From the NCBI GenBank assembly GCA_048497495.1, contig JAFHCF010000237.1, positions 1 through 10,348 of the forward strand: a stretch of 10,348 nucleotides of DNA, in the 5' to 3' direction. The DNA comes from JAFHCF01 sp048497495 (GTDB lineage Bacteria > Pseudomonadota > Alphaproteobacteria > Rhizobiales > Ancalomicrobiaceae). The translations under genes and the position numbers were made by a program. The notes beneath the pieces were generated by a model. It worked only from the letters and a program-made list of their open reading frames with translations, did not search any database and was not told the origin of the DNA. Of the stretch, positions 1 to 6,036 are shown piece after piece; positions within the stretch are counted from its first letter, which is position 1; every line of letters starts with the position of its first letter.

Positions 1-28
1 CCCGGGGGGCCGGCGGAGGGGACGCCGC

Positions 29-304
29 GTGGTGGTGATTCGAGTCGTGCTGTCGGGCCGTGTGCAGGGCGTGGGATTCCGCGCCTGGGCAGAACGTACC
101 GCGCGTTCACTCGGCCTGTCGGGGTGGGTCCGCAACGCCCGTGACGGCACGGTCGAGGCGGTCTTCGCCGGCCCCGCCGACAAGGTCGACGACATGATCG
201 CCCGCTGCCGCCGTGGTCCCGATCACGCCCGCGTCGAGGTCCTGGAGCGCCACGACGAGAGTGAGACACCGCCGCCGGGCTTCCTGATCCGCCACAGCGA
301 ATGA
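29..304 (+). CDS. acyP: Acylphosphatase
   Basis: Small cytosolic enzyme that hydrolyses acyl phosphates such as carbamoyl phosphate and 1,3-bisphosphoglycerate; its cellular role in bacteria is poorly defined. The 91-residue length is typical of the family. The N-terminal signature GRVQGVGFRAW (residues 10-20) carries the phosphate-binding loop and the catalytic Arg (R18). The second signature GWVRNARDGTVEAVFAG (32-48) carries the catalytic Asn (N36). The start is GTG at 29, chosen because GGAGGG at 15-20 lies 8 nt upstream; two further GTG codons follow at once, so the true start could be 3 or 6 nt later. The gene converges with lipB across a 94-bp gap that holds only short weak stem-loops. 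Its upstream neighbour is outside the window. Family assignment is firm; the physiological substrate is unknown. Confidence 0.95.
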   Translation: MVVIRVVLSGRVQGVGFRAWAERTARSLGLSGWVRNARDGTVEAVFAGPADKVDDMIARCRRGPDHARVEVLERHDESETPPPGFLIRHSE

Positions 305-398
305 ACCCCGAAGGCGGGCTCGGCCCGTGGTCGATGGGATGGGGGTTCCGATTCACGAGACGGATGGGAGCCGTCCGGCCCGATCGAACCACGAGGCC

Positions 399-1175
399 TC
401 AGCGCTCGAACACCGCCACCGTCGGCCCGAAGATCGCCTCGAATTCGCGTTTCATCACCACGTCGACGTCGCTCATCGTCACCGGCAGGCCGAGGTCGAC
501 CAGCGAGGTGACGCCGTGGCCGCGAATCCCGCAGGGCACGATGCCGTCGAAGTGGGAGAGATCCGGCTCGACGTTGAGCGCGATGCCGTGGAACGACACC
601 CATTTGCGCACCCGGATGCCGATCGCCGCGATCTTGTCCTCGGCCGCGACGCCCGGGGCGATCTCCGGCTTCTCCGGTCGCCGGACCCAGACGCCGACCC
701 GGTCCTCGCGCCGCTCGCCGCGCACGTGGTGAGCCCACAGGGTGGCGATCACCCATTCCTCCAGCGCCGCGACGTAGCGCCTGAGATCCTGCCGGCGTCG
801 GCCGAGGTCGAGCATGACATAGGCCACCCGCTGTCCCGGCCCATGGTAGGTGTATTCGCCGCCACGCCCCGTGACGTGGACGGGAAAGCGCTCCGGCTCC
901 AGCAGGTCGGCGGCTCTGGCGCTGGTGCCGGCGGTGTAGAGCGGCGGGTGCTCGACCAGCCAGACCCGCTCGGCGGCGCTGCCTTCGGCGATTCGCGCCA
1001 CCCGCGTTTCCATCTCCGCGACGGCGTCCTCGTAGGCGACGAGGCCGTCGGTGACGAGCCATTCGACCGGCGCCGACCCGGCGCGCGGCAGAAAGCGGTC
1101 GCCGTCGCCGAGTTGATCGCGGCTCGGACGCGCTTCCTTCGCCGAAGGGTCGGATTGGGACGGTTCGTTTACCAT
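399..1175 (-). CDS. lipB: Octanoyltransferase (lipoate biosynthesis)
   Basis: Transfers the octanoyl group from acyl carrier protein to a lysine of lipoyl domains (2-oxoacid dehydrogenases, GcvH), the first step of de novo lipoate synthesis; LipA then adds sulfur. The product is 258 residues. Visible motifs are WLVEHPPLYTAGTSA (72-86), RGGEYTYHGPGQ (104-115), the segment EDKIAAIGIRVRKWVSFHG (179-197) with the likely catalytic Lys K181, and GIVPCGI (211-217) with the catalytic Cys C215, matching the Cys/Lys dyad known from E. coli and M. tuberculosis LipB. The first ~35 residues are polar, unconserved-looking and longer than in short LipB proteins. An in-frame stop lies 3 nt upstream of the ATG at 1175, so the frame cannot start earlier; the ribosome site is weak, and a later start inside the extension is possible. 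It is divergent from the FliN-like gene. Confidence 0.97.
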   Translation of the reverse strand: MVNEPSQSDPSAKEARPSRDQLGDGDRFLPRAGSAPVEWLVTDGLVAYEDAVAEMETRVARIAEGSAAERVWLVEHPPLYTAGTSARAADLLEPERFPVHVTGRGGEYTYHGPGQRVAYVMLDLGRRRQDLRRYVAALEEWVIATLWAHHVRGERREDRVGVWVRRPEKPEIAPGVAAEDKIAAIGIRVRKWVSFHGIALNVEPDLSHFDGIVPCGIRGHGVTSLVDLGLPVTMSDVDVVMKREFEAIFGPTVAVFER

Positions 1176-1186
1176 TCGCTAACCAT
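1168..1186 (+). promoter_or_regulatory. Candidate CtrA-binding site between lipB and fliN
   Basis: The sequence TTTACCATTCGCTAACCAT contains two direct copies of a TTAACCAT-like octamer (TTTACCAT at 1168-1175, CTAACCAT at 1179-1186), each with one mismatch, starting 11 nt apart. This is the geometry of the CtrA full site TTAA-N7-TTAA known from Caulobacter and Hyphomicrobiales. It lies 65 nt upstream of the FliN-like start and overlaps the lipB start codon on the other strand. CtrA commonly controls flagellar genes in this class. Assignment is by motif only. Confidence 0.4.
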
Positions 1187-1250
1187 CATCCGGGCAAGGT
1201 CGGTCCACGCGAGAGCGACGCGCTCTGCCGCCCGGCGAGGTGAGTAGCAC

Positions 1251-1517
1251 ATGACACCGTTCGACGACATCGGCGTGGACATTTCCGTGGTGCTCGGCAC
1301 CACCAGGGTGCCGATTCATCAACTGCTGCGCATGGGACGCGGCGCGGTGATCGAACTCGACGCCCGCGAGAGCGACGACGTGCAGATTCTCGCCAACGAC
1401 GTTCCGGTCGCCACCGGTCAGGTGGTGCTGCGCGGTGATCGCATCGGCATCACCATCACCGAGGTTCTGTTCCGCGCCCCCGGCTATCGTCCGCGCGACA
1501 ACGTCCGCTGCCTGTGA
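1251..1517 (+). CDS. fliN: FliN/SpoA-domain flagellar switch-like protein (short)
   Basis: FliN forms the distal part of the flagellar C-ring together with FliM and FliG, sets rotation direction and helps the export apparatus. This 88-residue protein is almost entirely one SpoA (FliN/FliM/YscQ C-terminal) domain: VPIHQLLRMGRGAVIELD (20-37), VQILANDVPVATGQVVL (44-60), GDRIGITITEV (62-72). It lacks the N-terminal stretch present in E. coli FliN (137 residues). The usual RGE of the second motif reads TGQ (55-57) here. The ATG at 1251 has a good ribosome site, GAGGTG at 1237-1242. No other flagellar gene is in view, so it is an orphan copy beside lipB and not visibly part of a flagellar operon. 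It could be the main FliN or a second SpoA protein; the family call is secure, the symbol less so. Confidence 0.85.
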   Translation: MTPFDDIGVDISVVLGTTRVPIHQLLRMGRGAVIELDARESDDVQILANDVPVATGQVVLRGDRIGITITEVLFRAPGYRPRDNVRCL

Positions 1518-1519
1518 GG

Positions 1520-1540
1520 GCGTGGCCGTTTCCGCCACGC
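1520..1540 (+). terminator. Stem-loop just after the FliN-like gene
   Basis: A perfect 7-bp stem, GCGTGGC at 1520-1526 and GCCACGC at 1534-1540, with a 7-nt loop, begins 3 nt after the FliN-like stop codon. No proper T tract follows (only TTCG, then AATTT at 1556-1560), so it may be an RNA 3'-end stabiliser or a weak terminator. Confidence 0.35.
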
Positions 1541-1586
1541 TTCGCCGGCTTGCCGAATTTCCTCACAGCTTTTGTCCTCTCAGAGC

Positions 1587-1615
1587 TTGATCCCACGATT
1601 CCGATGGGTTACATG
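1587..1615 (+). promoter_or_regulatory. Possible promoter of tRNA-Leu
   Basis: TTGATC at 1587-1592 followed after 17 nt by TACATG at 1610-1615 is a weak sigma-70-like pair placed 44 nt before the tRNA 5' end. It is the best candidate in the 141-bp gap 1518-1658, which otherwise holds no gene. The -10 match is poor. Confidence 0.25.
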
Positions 1616-1658
1616 AGCGCCACCTCGCAAGGCATCGCCTTCGCAGGTCCTTCCCTAC

Positions 1659-1744
1659 GCGGCCGTGGCGGAATTGGTAGACGCGCTAGCTTGAGGTGCT
1701 AGTACTCAAAAGGTGTGATGGTTCGAGTCCATTCGGCCGCACCA
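1659..1744 (+). tRNA. tRNA-Leu (anticodon GAG)
   Basis: An 86-nt class II tRNA with CCA encoded (1742-1744). The acceptor arms are GCGGCCG (1659-1665) and CGGCCGC (1734-1740), perfectly paired, with A73 at 1741. The D-loop has the usual AATTGGTAGA. The anticodon stem CTAGC/GCTAG (1686-1690, 1698-1702) encloses the loop TTGAGGT with anticodon GAG at 1693-1695. A long variable arm follows and then the T arm with TTCGAGT. The A73 and long variable arm are leucine identity features; anticodon GAG reads CUC and CUU codons, and CUC is very frequent in the genes of this window. It is a single gene followed at once by an intrinsic terminator. Confidence 0.98.
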
Positions 1745-1756
1745 GGTTGGAAATGA

Positions 1757-1800
1757 AAAATCGGCTCGGACGCCTCGCGGCTCCGGGCCGATTTTCGTTC
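1757..1800 (+). terminator. Intrinsic terminator of tRNA-Leu
   Basis: A 13-bp stem (1757-1769 with 1783-1795; one G-T wobble) of the form AAAATCGGCTCGG / CCGGGCCGATTTT has a 13-nt loop and is followed by TTTTCGTTCTTT. It starts 13 nt after the tRNA CCA end, so it most likely ends the tRNA transcript. Confidence 0.85.
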
Positions 1801-2002
1801 TTTGGGTCCGGATCGCCGCCGCTCGGCGCCGCCACGAGCCGGCGTCGCCGGCTCGACCGCTCCCGTGGTGACGATTTGTTCGGCATCGAAATCGAAGGCG
1901 GCCGATCGTCGGGCGCCGTTAACCCGGGCTTCGTCCGACGATGTCATCATCGCGCCTCGGCGAAGTCCACCGCGGGTGGTCTGGGAGAGCGGAGGCGGAG
2001 CG

Positions 2003-3295
2003 GTGTTTCGAGATTGGTATCGACGCCTGGGGAGCACCGTCGTTCGGCTGGCACGCGCGCGCGAGGGCAACACCGCGATGATGTTCGGGCTCCTGTTGGT
2101 CCCGCTCGTCGTCGCCGCCGGTGGCGCCGCCGACTACATCTACCTCCAGGAAGTGCGCTCCAAGCTGAACGCGGCGGCCGACGCGGCCGTTCTGGGCGCC
2201 GCCAACAAGGATGCCATGGAATTGTCGACGGCCGACGCCACGACGCTCGCCGGCAAGCTCTTCGACGCGCAACTTCCGGTCCGGATCGCCGGCTTCGTGA
2301 CGACCAAGACCCCGACGGTCACCGATTCCGGATCAGACCGCACGACGGACTTCGTCTATACCGCCAAGGTGCCGACGACCTTCCTGCCGTTGATCGGGAT
2401 CCCGACCGTGTCGCTCTCGGGCAAGGCCACCGCCGCCGCCACCCTGCCGACCTACATCGACTTCTATCTGTTGCTCGACAACACACCGTCGATGGGGGTG
2501 GCCGCCACGCCCGCCGGCATCTCCACCATGGTGGCGAACACCGGGGATCAGTGCGCCTTCGCCTGCCACGACATGTCGACGACGCCGAACGACTATTACG
2601 GCCTGGCCAAGAAGCTCGGCGTCGCCATGCGCATCGACGTCGTGCGGACCGCGACCCAGCAGTTGATGGACACCGCGAAATCCACCCAGGCCGTCGCCAA
2701 ACAGTTCCGCATGGCGATCTACACCTTCGGCGCATCGGCGACCGCACGGAAATTGACGACCATCTCCTCGCTCACCAACAACCTGTCGGCGGCCAAGACC
2801 GCGGCCAATGCCGTCGATCTGATGACCGTGCCCTACCACAACTACAATCAGGACCGCGACACCGATTTCGACGGCATCCTGAAGTCGATCAACAAGGTCA
2901 TTCCCAATCCGGGCCCGGGAAACTCCGCCTCCGCCGTGCCGCAGAAATTCCTCTTCTTCGTCTCCGACGGTGTCGCCGACGCCGACTACAGCAGCACCTG
3001 CACGGAAGCCGATCTCGGCGGTCCACGCTGCCAGGAGCCGCTGACGGTCGCCCAATGCACGGCGATCAAGAAGCGCGGCATCAAGATCGCGGTGCTCTAC
3101 ACCACCTATCTGCCGTTGCCGACCAACTGGTGGTACCAGACCACCATCGCCCCGTGGAGCTCGAAGATCGCCACCAACATGGAGGCCTGCGCCTCGCCCG
3201 GCTATTATTTCGAGGTGAGCCCGACGGACGGCATTTCCGAGGCGATGAACGCGCTCTTCAGGAAGGCCGTGCAGGGCGCCCGTCTGACCAACTGA
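2003..3295 (+). CDS. TadG-like protein with TadE-type N-terminal anchor and von Willebrand A domain
   Basis: Membrane-anchored, mostly periplasmic protein of the TadE/TadG family, linked to Flp/Tad pilus assembly in many Alphaproteobacteria. Taking GTG at 2003 as start (GGAGG at 1991-1995, 7 nt upstream), it has 430 residues. REGNTAMMFGLLLVPLVVAAGGAADY (20-45) is the typical TadE-like transmembrane segment, followed by a coil-prone LNAAADAAVLGAA stretch (56-67). A VWA domain starts near 152: the MIDAS-like DNTPSM (159-164), the paired cysteines CAFACH (184-189), T287 in DTDFDG, and FFVSDGVAD (318-326). Further cysteines (333, 343, 352, 396) suggest disulfides in the periplasm. The C-terminus ARLTN ends in family style. 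The open frame reaches back to 1802, but those 67 residues look non-coding and run into the terminator. No tad ATPase or pilin gene is nearby, so its partner system is not visible. Confidence 0.88.
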   Translation: MFRDWYRRLGSTVVRLARAREGNTAMMFGLLLVPLVVAAGGAADYIYLQEVRSKLNAAADAAVLGAANKDAMELSTADATTLAGKLFDAQLPVRIAGFVTTKTPTVTDSGSDRTTDFVYTAKVPTTFLPLIGIPTVSLSGKATAAATLPTYIDFYLLLDNTPSMGVAATPAGISTMVANTGDQCAFACHDMSTTPNDYYGLAKKLGVAMRIDVVRTATQQLMDTAKSTQAVAKQFRMAIYTFGASATARKLTTISSLTNNLSAAKTAANAVDLMTVPYHNYNQDRDTDFDGILKSINKVIPNPGPGNSASAVPQKFLFFVSDGVADADYSSTCTEADLGGPRCQEPLTVAQCTAIKKRGIKIAVLYTTYLPLPTNWWYQTTIAPWSSKIATNMEACASPGYYFEVSPTDGISEAMNALFRKAVQGARLTN

Positions 3296-3302
3296 GCAGG
3301 TT

Positions 3303-4061
3303 TCACGCCCCGGCCGGCACGATGTGGACCACTCGGTAGCCGCGCGCCTTCAATTCCTTCAGGAGCCTCGGCACCATCGCCGCCGTGTGGGGATGGATGT
3401 CGTGCAGCAGCACGATGCCGCCCTGGCGCGCCTCGAGCCGGGTGAGCACCTGCGCCAGAAGGGCGTCGGAGGTGATCCTGGTCCAGTCCGACCCCCACAG
3501 ATCGGCGCCGAAGACGCCGACGCGCTCCGCCGCCAGACGGCTCGACAGCGCCGCGGTCGGCGCGAAGCCGGGGAAGCGGAAGAACGGCGTCGCCGGGCGC
3601 TCGCCGGCATGGCCACTCAGGATGCCGTCGACCGTCCGCCAGCCCTCGGTGATGTCGGCGAGGGCGGTGGCATGGGGCACCGTGTTCATGATGACGTGGG
3701 ACATCGAGTGATGGCCGACGGTGTGACCGGCCGCCGCGATCCGCCGCAACTGGTCGGGCCGTCCCGCCGCCATCCGGCCGACGACGAAGAAGGTGGCGCG
3801 CGCGCATTCCGCCTCGAGCGCCGCCAGCACCTGGTCGGTGGTCTTGCCGGCCGGTCCGTCGTCGAAGGTCAGCACCACTTCCCCGGGGGCGAGCGGCAGG
3901 GTGGTGGGATAGCTCTTGGTGCCGACGAAGAGCCCGCCTTCGGGGATCGCCACCGCCATCACCCGCGAGGTGCCGAGCGTGCCCGGACGCGGGCAACTCG
4001 CCGCGTCGACGGGCGACGCCAGGGCGGCGAGGAGGGGGAGGGCGAGGGCGAGGCGGCGCAT
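3303..4061 (-). CDS. Exported polysaccharide deacetylase, short paralogue (NodB domain)
   Basis: Carbohydrate esterase family 4 enzyme, predicted to remove N- or O-acetyl groups from peptidoglycan or another envelope polysaccharide. It has 252 residues from ATG at 4061, with AGGAAG just upstream. The signal peptide MRRLALALPLLAALASPVDA ends in an AxA-like site near residue 20. The NodB motifs are complete: TFDDGP (65-70; base D67, metal D68), HSMSH (118-122; metal ligands H118, H122, but without the usual following Pro), RFPG (162-165), DLW (187-189), LLHD (218-221; H220). It is a clear paralogue of the upstream deacetylase: the SRVM, EVVLTFDDGP, LEARQGG and VHIVP blocks all match. It probably shares that gene's transcript across a 91-bp gap, and its stop faces the TadG-like stop 7 bp away. 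The open frame extends upstream to 4235, overlapping the neighbour, and is not used. Substrate is unknown. Confidence 0.92.
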   Translation of the reverse strand: MRRLALALPLLAALASPVDAASCPRPGTLGTSRVMAVAIPEGGLFVGTKSYPTTLPLAPGEVVLTFDDGPAGKTTDQVLAALEAECARATFFVVGRMAAGRPDQLRRIAAAGHTVGHHSMSHVIMNTVPHATALADITEGWRTVDGILSGHAGERPATPFFRFPGFAPTAALSSRLAAERVGVFGADLWGSDWTRITSDALLAQVLTRLEARQGGIVLLHDIHPHTAAMVPRLLKELKARGYRVVHIVPAGA

Positions 4062-4152
4062 GGGGCTTCCTGCGTGGACCCGGACGGATACGAAGACGCC
4101 GCCGAACCGGGGGCTCGACGGCGTCCGTGACGTCATCGCGACGGCGCGGCGC

Positions 4153-5619
4153 TCACCACAGCCCGATCGCCGTGGCGACCCCGCGGAAGGACGAGGCGGT
4201 CGAGGAGAACCAGCCGTCCTCGGCGCGCGGCACACGAGTGGGCACCGACCCGGTGATCTCGACGGCCGGCGCCATCTCCGTCACCTGGGCGGCGTTGTGG
4301 ATCGGCGGGCGGGCGACCTCGGCGGGGCGCGGCGGGGTGTAGCTCGGCAGCACCGTGGTGGCGGTCTTGCCGGTGCGGCCGACGCCCTGCTGGGCCAGTT
4401 GCTTGGCGGCGTCGTAGCCGTCGATGCCGCGCTGCCCGACCGGCACGGTGGTCTCCGCGATGGTCGGCAGCACGCCCTTGACCGGCCCGGCGACCAATTG
4501 CGGCGGCGCGTTCTTCGGCACGATGTGGACGATCTTGAAGCCGCGCGCCTTGAGTTCGCGCAGCAGGGGCACGACGATCGAGGACGACGAGTCCTTGATG
4601 TCGTGGAGCAGCAGGATGCCGCCCTGGCGCGCCTCGAGCTCGGAGAGCGCCCGGTTCATCACGTTCGGCCCGTCGGCCATCGTGATGTAGCCCTTCAGCC
4701 AGTCGTTGCCGGCGGCATCGATGGCGTAGACGCCCATGTCGAGGCCGTTGAACCACTCGTTGATCGCCCGTGAGTTGAACAGGCCGGGATAGCGGAAGAA
4801 CGGCGTCGCCGGATGGTCGCCGGCCTTGCCGTAGAGGATCTGGTCGACCGTCTGCCAGCCGCCGCGAATGTTGTCCTGAGCCTTCTCCAGCGGCCATTTC
4901 ACCATGCCGAGCGGATGCGTCATGGTGTGATAGGCGATGGTGTGGCCGGCCGCGGCGGTCTTGCGCAGGGTTTCCGGATAGGCCTTGGCCATCTGCCCGA
5001 CGATGAAGAACGACGCCTTGGTGCATTCCTTGTCGAGCGCCGCGAGCACGCGCTCGGTGCGGCCTTGCATCGGGCCGTCGTCGAAGGTCAGCACCACTTC
5101 CTTGGGCTCGAGCGGCAACCGGGTGTGGTAGGTCTGGCCGACGTAGAAGCCGCCGGCGGTATCGACCTTCATCACCCGCGACACGCCGATCGCATCCGGG
5201 TTGCCGGGGCAGGTGGTCGGCTTCACCGTCTCGAAGACGTGATGGTGCGCCGGCGGCGTGGCCTGGGCGGTCATCTTGGCGATCAGCGCGGCCCGGGCGA
5301 CGCTCGCTTCCGGCTTGGGGGCCTTCGGCGGCTTGACGGCGGCCGTCTTGGGATCGGCCGCGCCGGGCTTGGCCGCGCCGGGCTTGGCGCCGGGCGTCGG
5401 CTTCGCCTTGGTGGCGGCGACGGTGTTCGGCTTCTTCGTCGGCATCGCGGCGACCGGCTTGGCCTGCGGCGGCCGGACGGTCGGCAGGGTCGACTGAACC
5501 TGCGGCTTCGGCGCGCCGAGTTGCATCGGCGCGTCTTGGGCACCGACGAGGCCCGTGGCCGCGAGAGTGAGGGCGCCGCTTCCGGCGACGACGAGGATAC
5601 GCAGGGTCGAACGACGCAT
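4153..5619 (-). CDS. Exported polysaccharide deacetylase with Pro/Ala/Lys-rich N-terminal and disordered C-terminal extension
   Basis: CE4-family deacetylase of 488 residues, about twice the length of a bare NodB domain. The ATG at 5619 has GGAG a few bases upstream. MRRSTLRILVVAGSGALTLAATGLVGAQ is a signal peptide or signal anchor. Residues ~30-120 are rich in Pro, Ala and Lys, like a flexible spacer that could cross peptidoglycan or bind anionic polymer. A short HHH follows (125-127). The catalytic domain spans ~140-368: TFDDGP (178-183; D180, D181), HTMTHP (231-236; H231, H235), RYPG (276-279), AIDAAGNDW (299-307), LLHD (337-340; H339). Residues ~370-488 are low in recognisable structure. 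The gene likely leads the transcript that continues into the short paralogue. Peptidoglycan N-acetylglucosamine is a reasonable substrate guess, unproven. Confidence 0.93.
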   Translation of the reverse strand: MRRSTLRILVVAGSGALTLAATGLVGAQDAPMQLGAPKPQVQSTLPTVRPPQAKPVAAMPTKKPNTVAATKAKPTPGAKPGAAKPGAADPKTAAVKPPKAPKPEASVARAALIAKMTAQATPPAHHHVFETVKPTTCPGNPDAIGVSRVMKVDTAGGFYVGQTYHTRLPLEPKEVVLTFDDGPMQGRTERVLAALDKECTKASFFIVGQMAKAYPETLRKTAAAGHTIAYHTMTHPLGMVKWPLEKAQDNIRGGWQTVDQILYGKAGDHPATPFFRYPGLFNSRAINEWFNGLDMGVYAIDAAGNDWLKGYITMADGPNVMNRALSELEARQGGILLLHDIKDSSSSIVVPLLRELKARGFKIVHIVPKNAPPQLVAGPVKGVLPTIAETTVPVGQRGIDGYDAAKQLAQQGVGRTGKTATTVLPSYTPPRPAEVARPPIHNAAQVTEMAPAVEITGSVPTRVPRAEDGWFSSTASSFRGVATAIGLW

Positions 5620-6036
5620 GTCTCACTCCAACTCGACGAGGCCGCGCGCGGTGTCGGCCTTCGGCGTCGATGAATTCGGTCCCGCGGGGCTCTTCGTCCG
5701 CTCCGGGATATGCTTTCGCCGCCGCCACCCTGCCGCGGCATCCGATTTCGAGGTGTCGAAGTCGAGATGTCGCGAACGGCTCGGCGACGCAAGGTGTCGT
5801 TAACCAAACTAATGCCGTTTCTCTCAACGGCGAGTTAACGAGGCAACACCCTGGTCCGCCAAGGTGGCGGTTCCGTGGCCGAAAACGGCGAGCGACGCGG
5901 CGTCGGGCGGCGCGATCCGAGATTCCTCTTCCGCCTTCTCGATCCCGCCTCCGGCCGGTGCTTTTTGTCTGGCGTCCCCGGCGCGTCACGGCTAGACCTC
6001 GGCGCGACCTCCACCCCCGACCGGCGGGAGACGAAC
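5620..6036. other. Divergent intergenic region between deacetylase and mgtE
   Basis: These 417 bp contain no credible gene; open frames crossing them read as low-complexity Arg/Pro-rich shadows. It must carry the promoters for both divergent genes. The most AT-rich part, about 5799-5840, has two GTTAAC palindromes (5799-5804, 5834-5839) and a small CCGTT/AACGG stem between them. A T5 run lies at 5962-5966. I see no M-box-like Mg2+ riboswitch that I can fold with confidence. Confidence 0.6.
5824..5838 (+). promoter_or_regulatory. Candidate CtrA site upstream of mgtE and the deacetylase pair
   Basis: TCAA at 5824-5827, seven bases, then TTAA at 5835-5838 is one mismatch from the CtrA consensus TTAA-N7-TTAA. 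A further TTAACC half-site is at 5800-5805. It is 205 bp from the deacetylase start and about 200 bp from the mgtE start, so it could serve either. Based on motif alone in an AT-richer patch. Confidence 0.3.

Noticed and set aside
159..327. Terminator between acyP and lipB (CGGGC-TCG-GCCCG at 315-327)
   Set aside because: The stem is only 5 bp and no T run follows; not distinguishable from background.
1659..1744. tRNA-Leu as the attachment site of an integrated element
   Set aside because: No integrase gene and no direct repeat of the tRNA 3' end is visible in the window; the following genes look native.
1696..3339. Long plus-strand open frame of 547 codons overlapping the tRNA and the TadG-like gene
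   Set aside because: It is an Arg/His-rich shadow of the TadG-like frame with no domain signal, and it begins inside the tRNA.
4095..4125. Possible terminator between the two deacetylases (GACGCCG ... CGGCGTC)
   Set aside because: Only a 7-bp stem with a 17-nt loop and no T tract; expected by chance in such GC-rich DNA.
4133..5989. Minus-strand open frame of 618 codons over the long deacetylase
   Set aside because: Its product is Arg-rich with no motifs; the CE4 catalytic motifs are all in the other frame.
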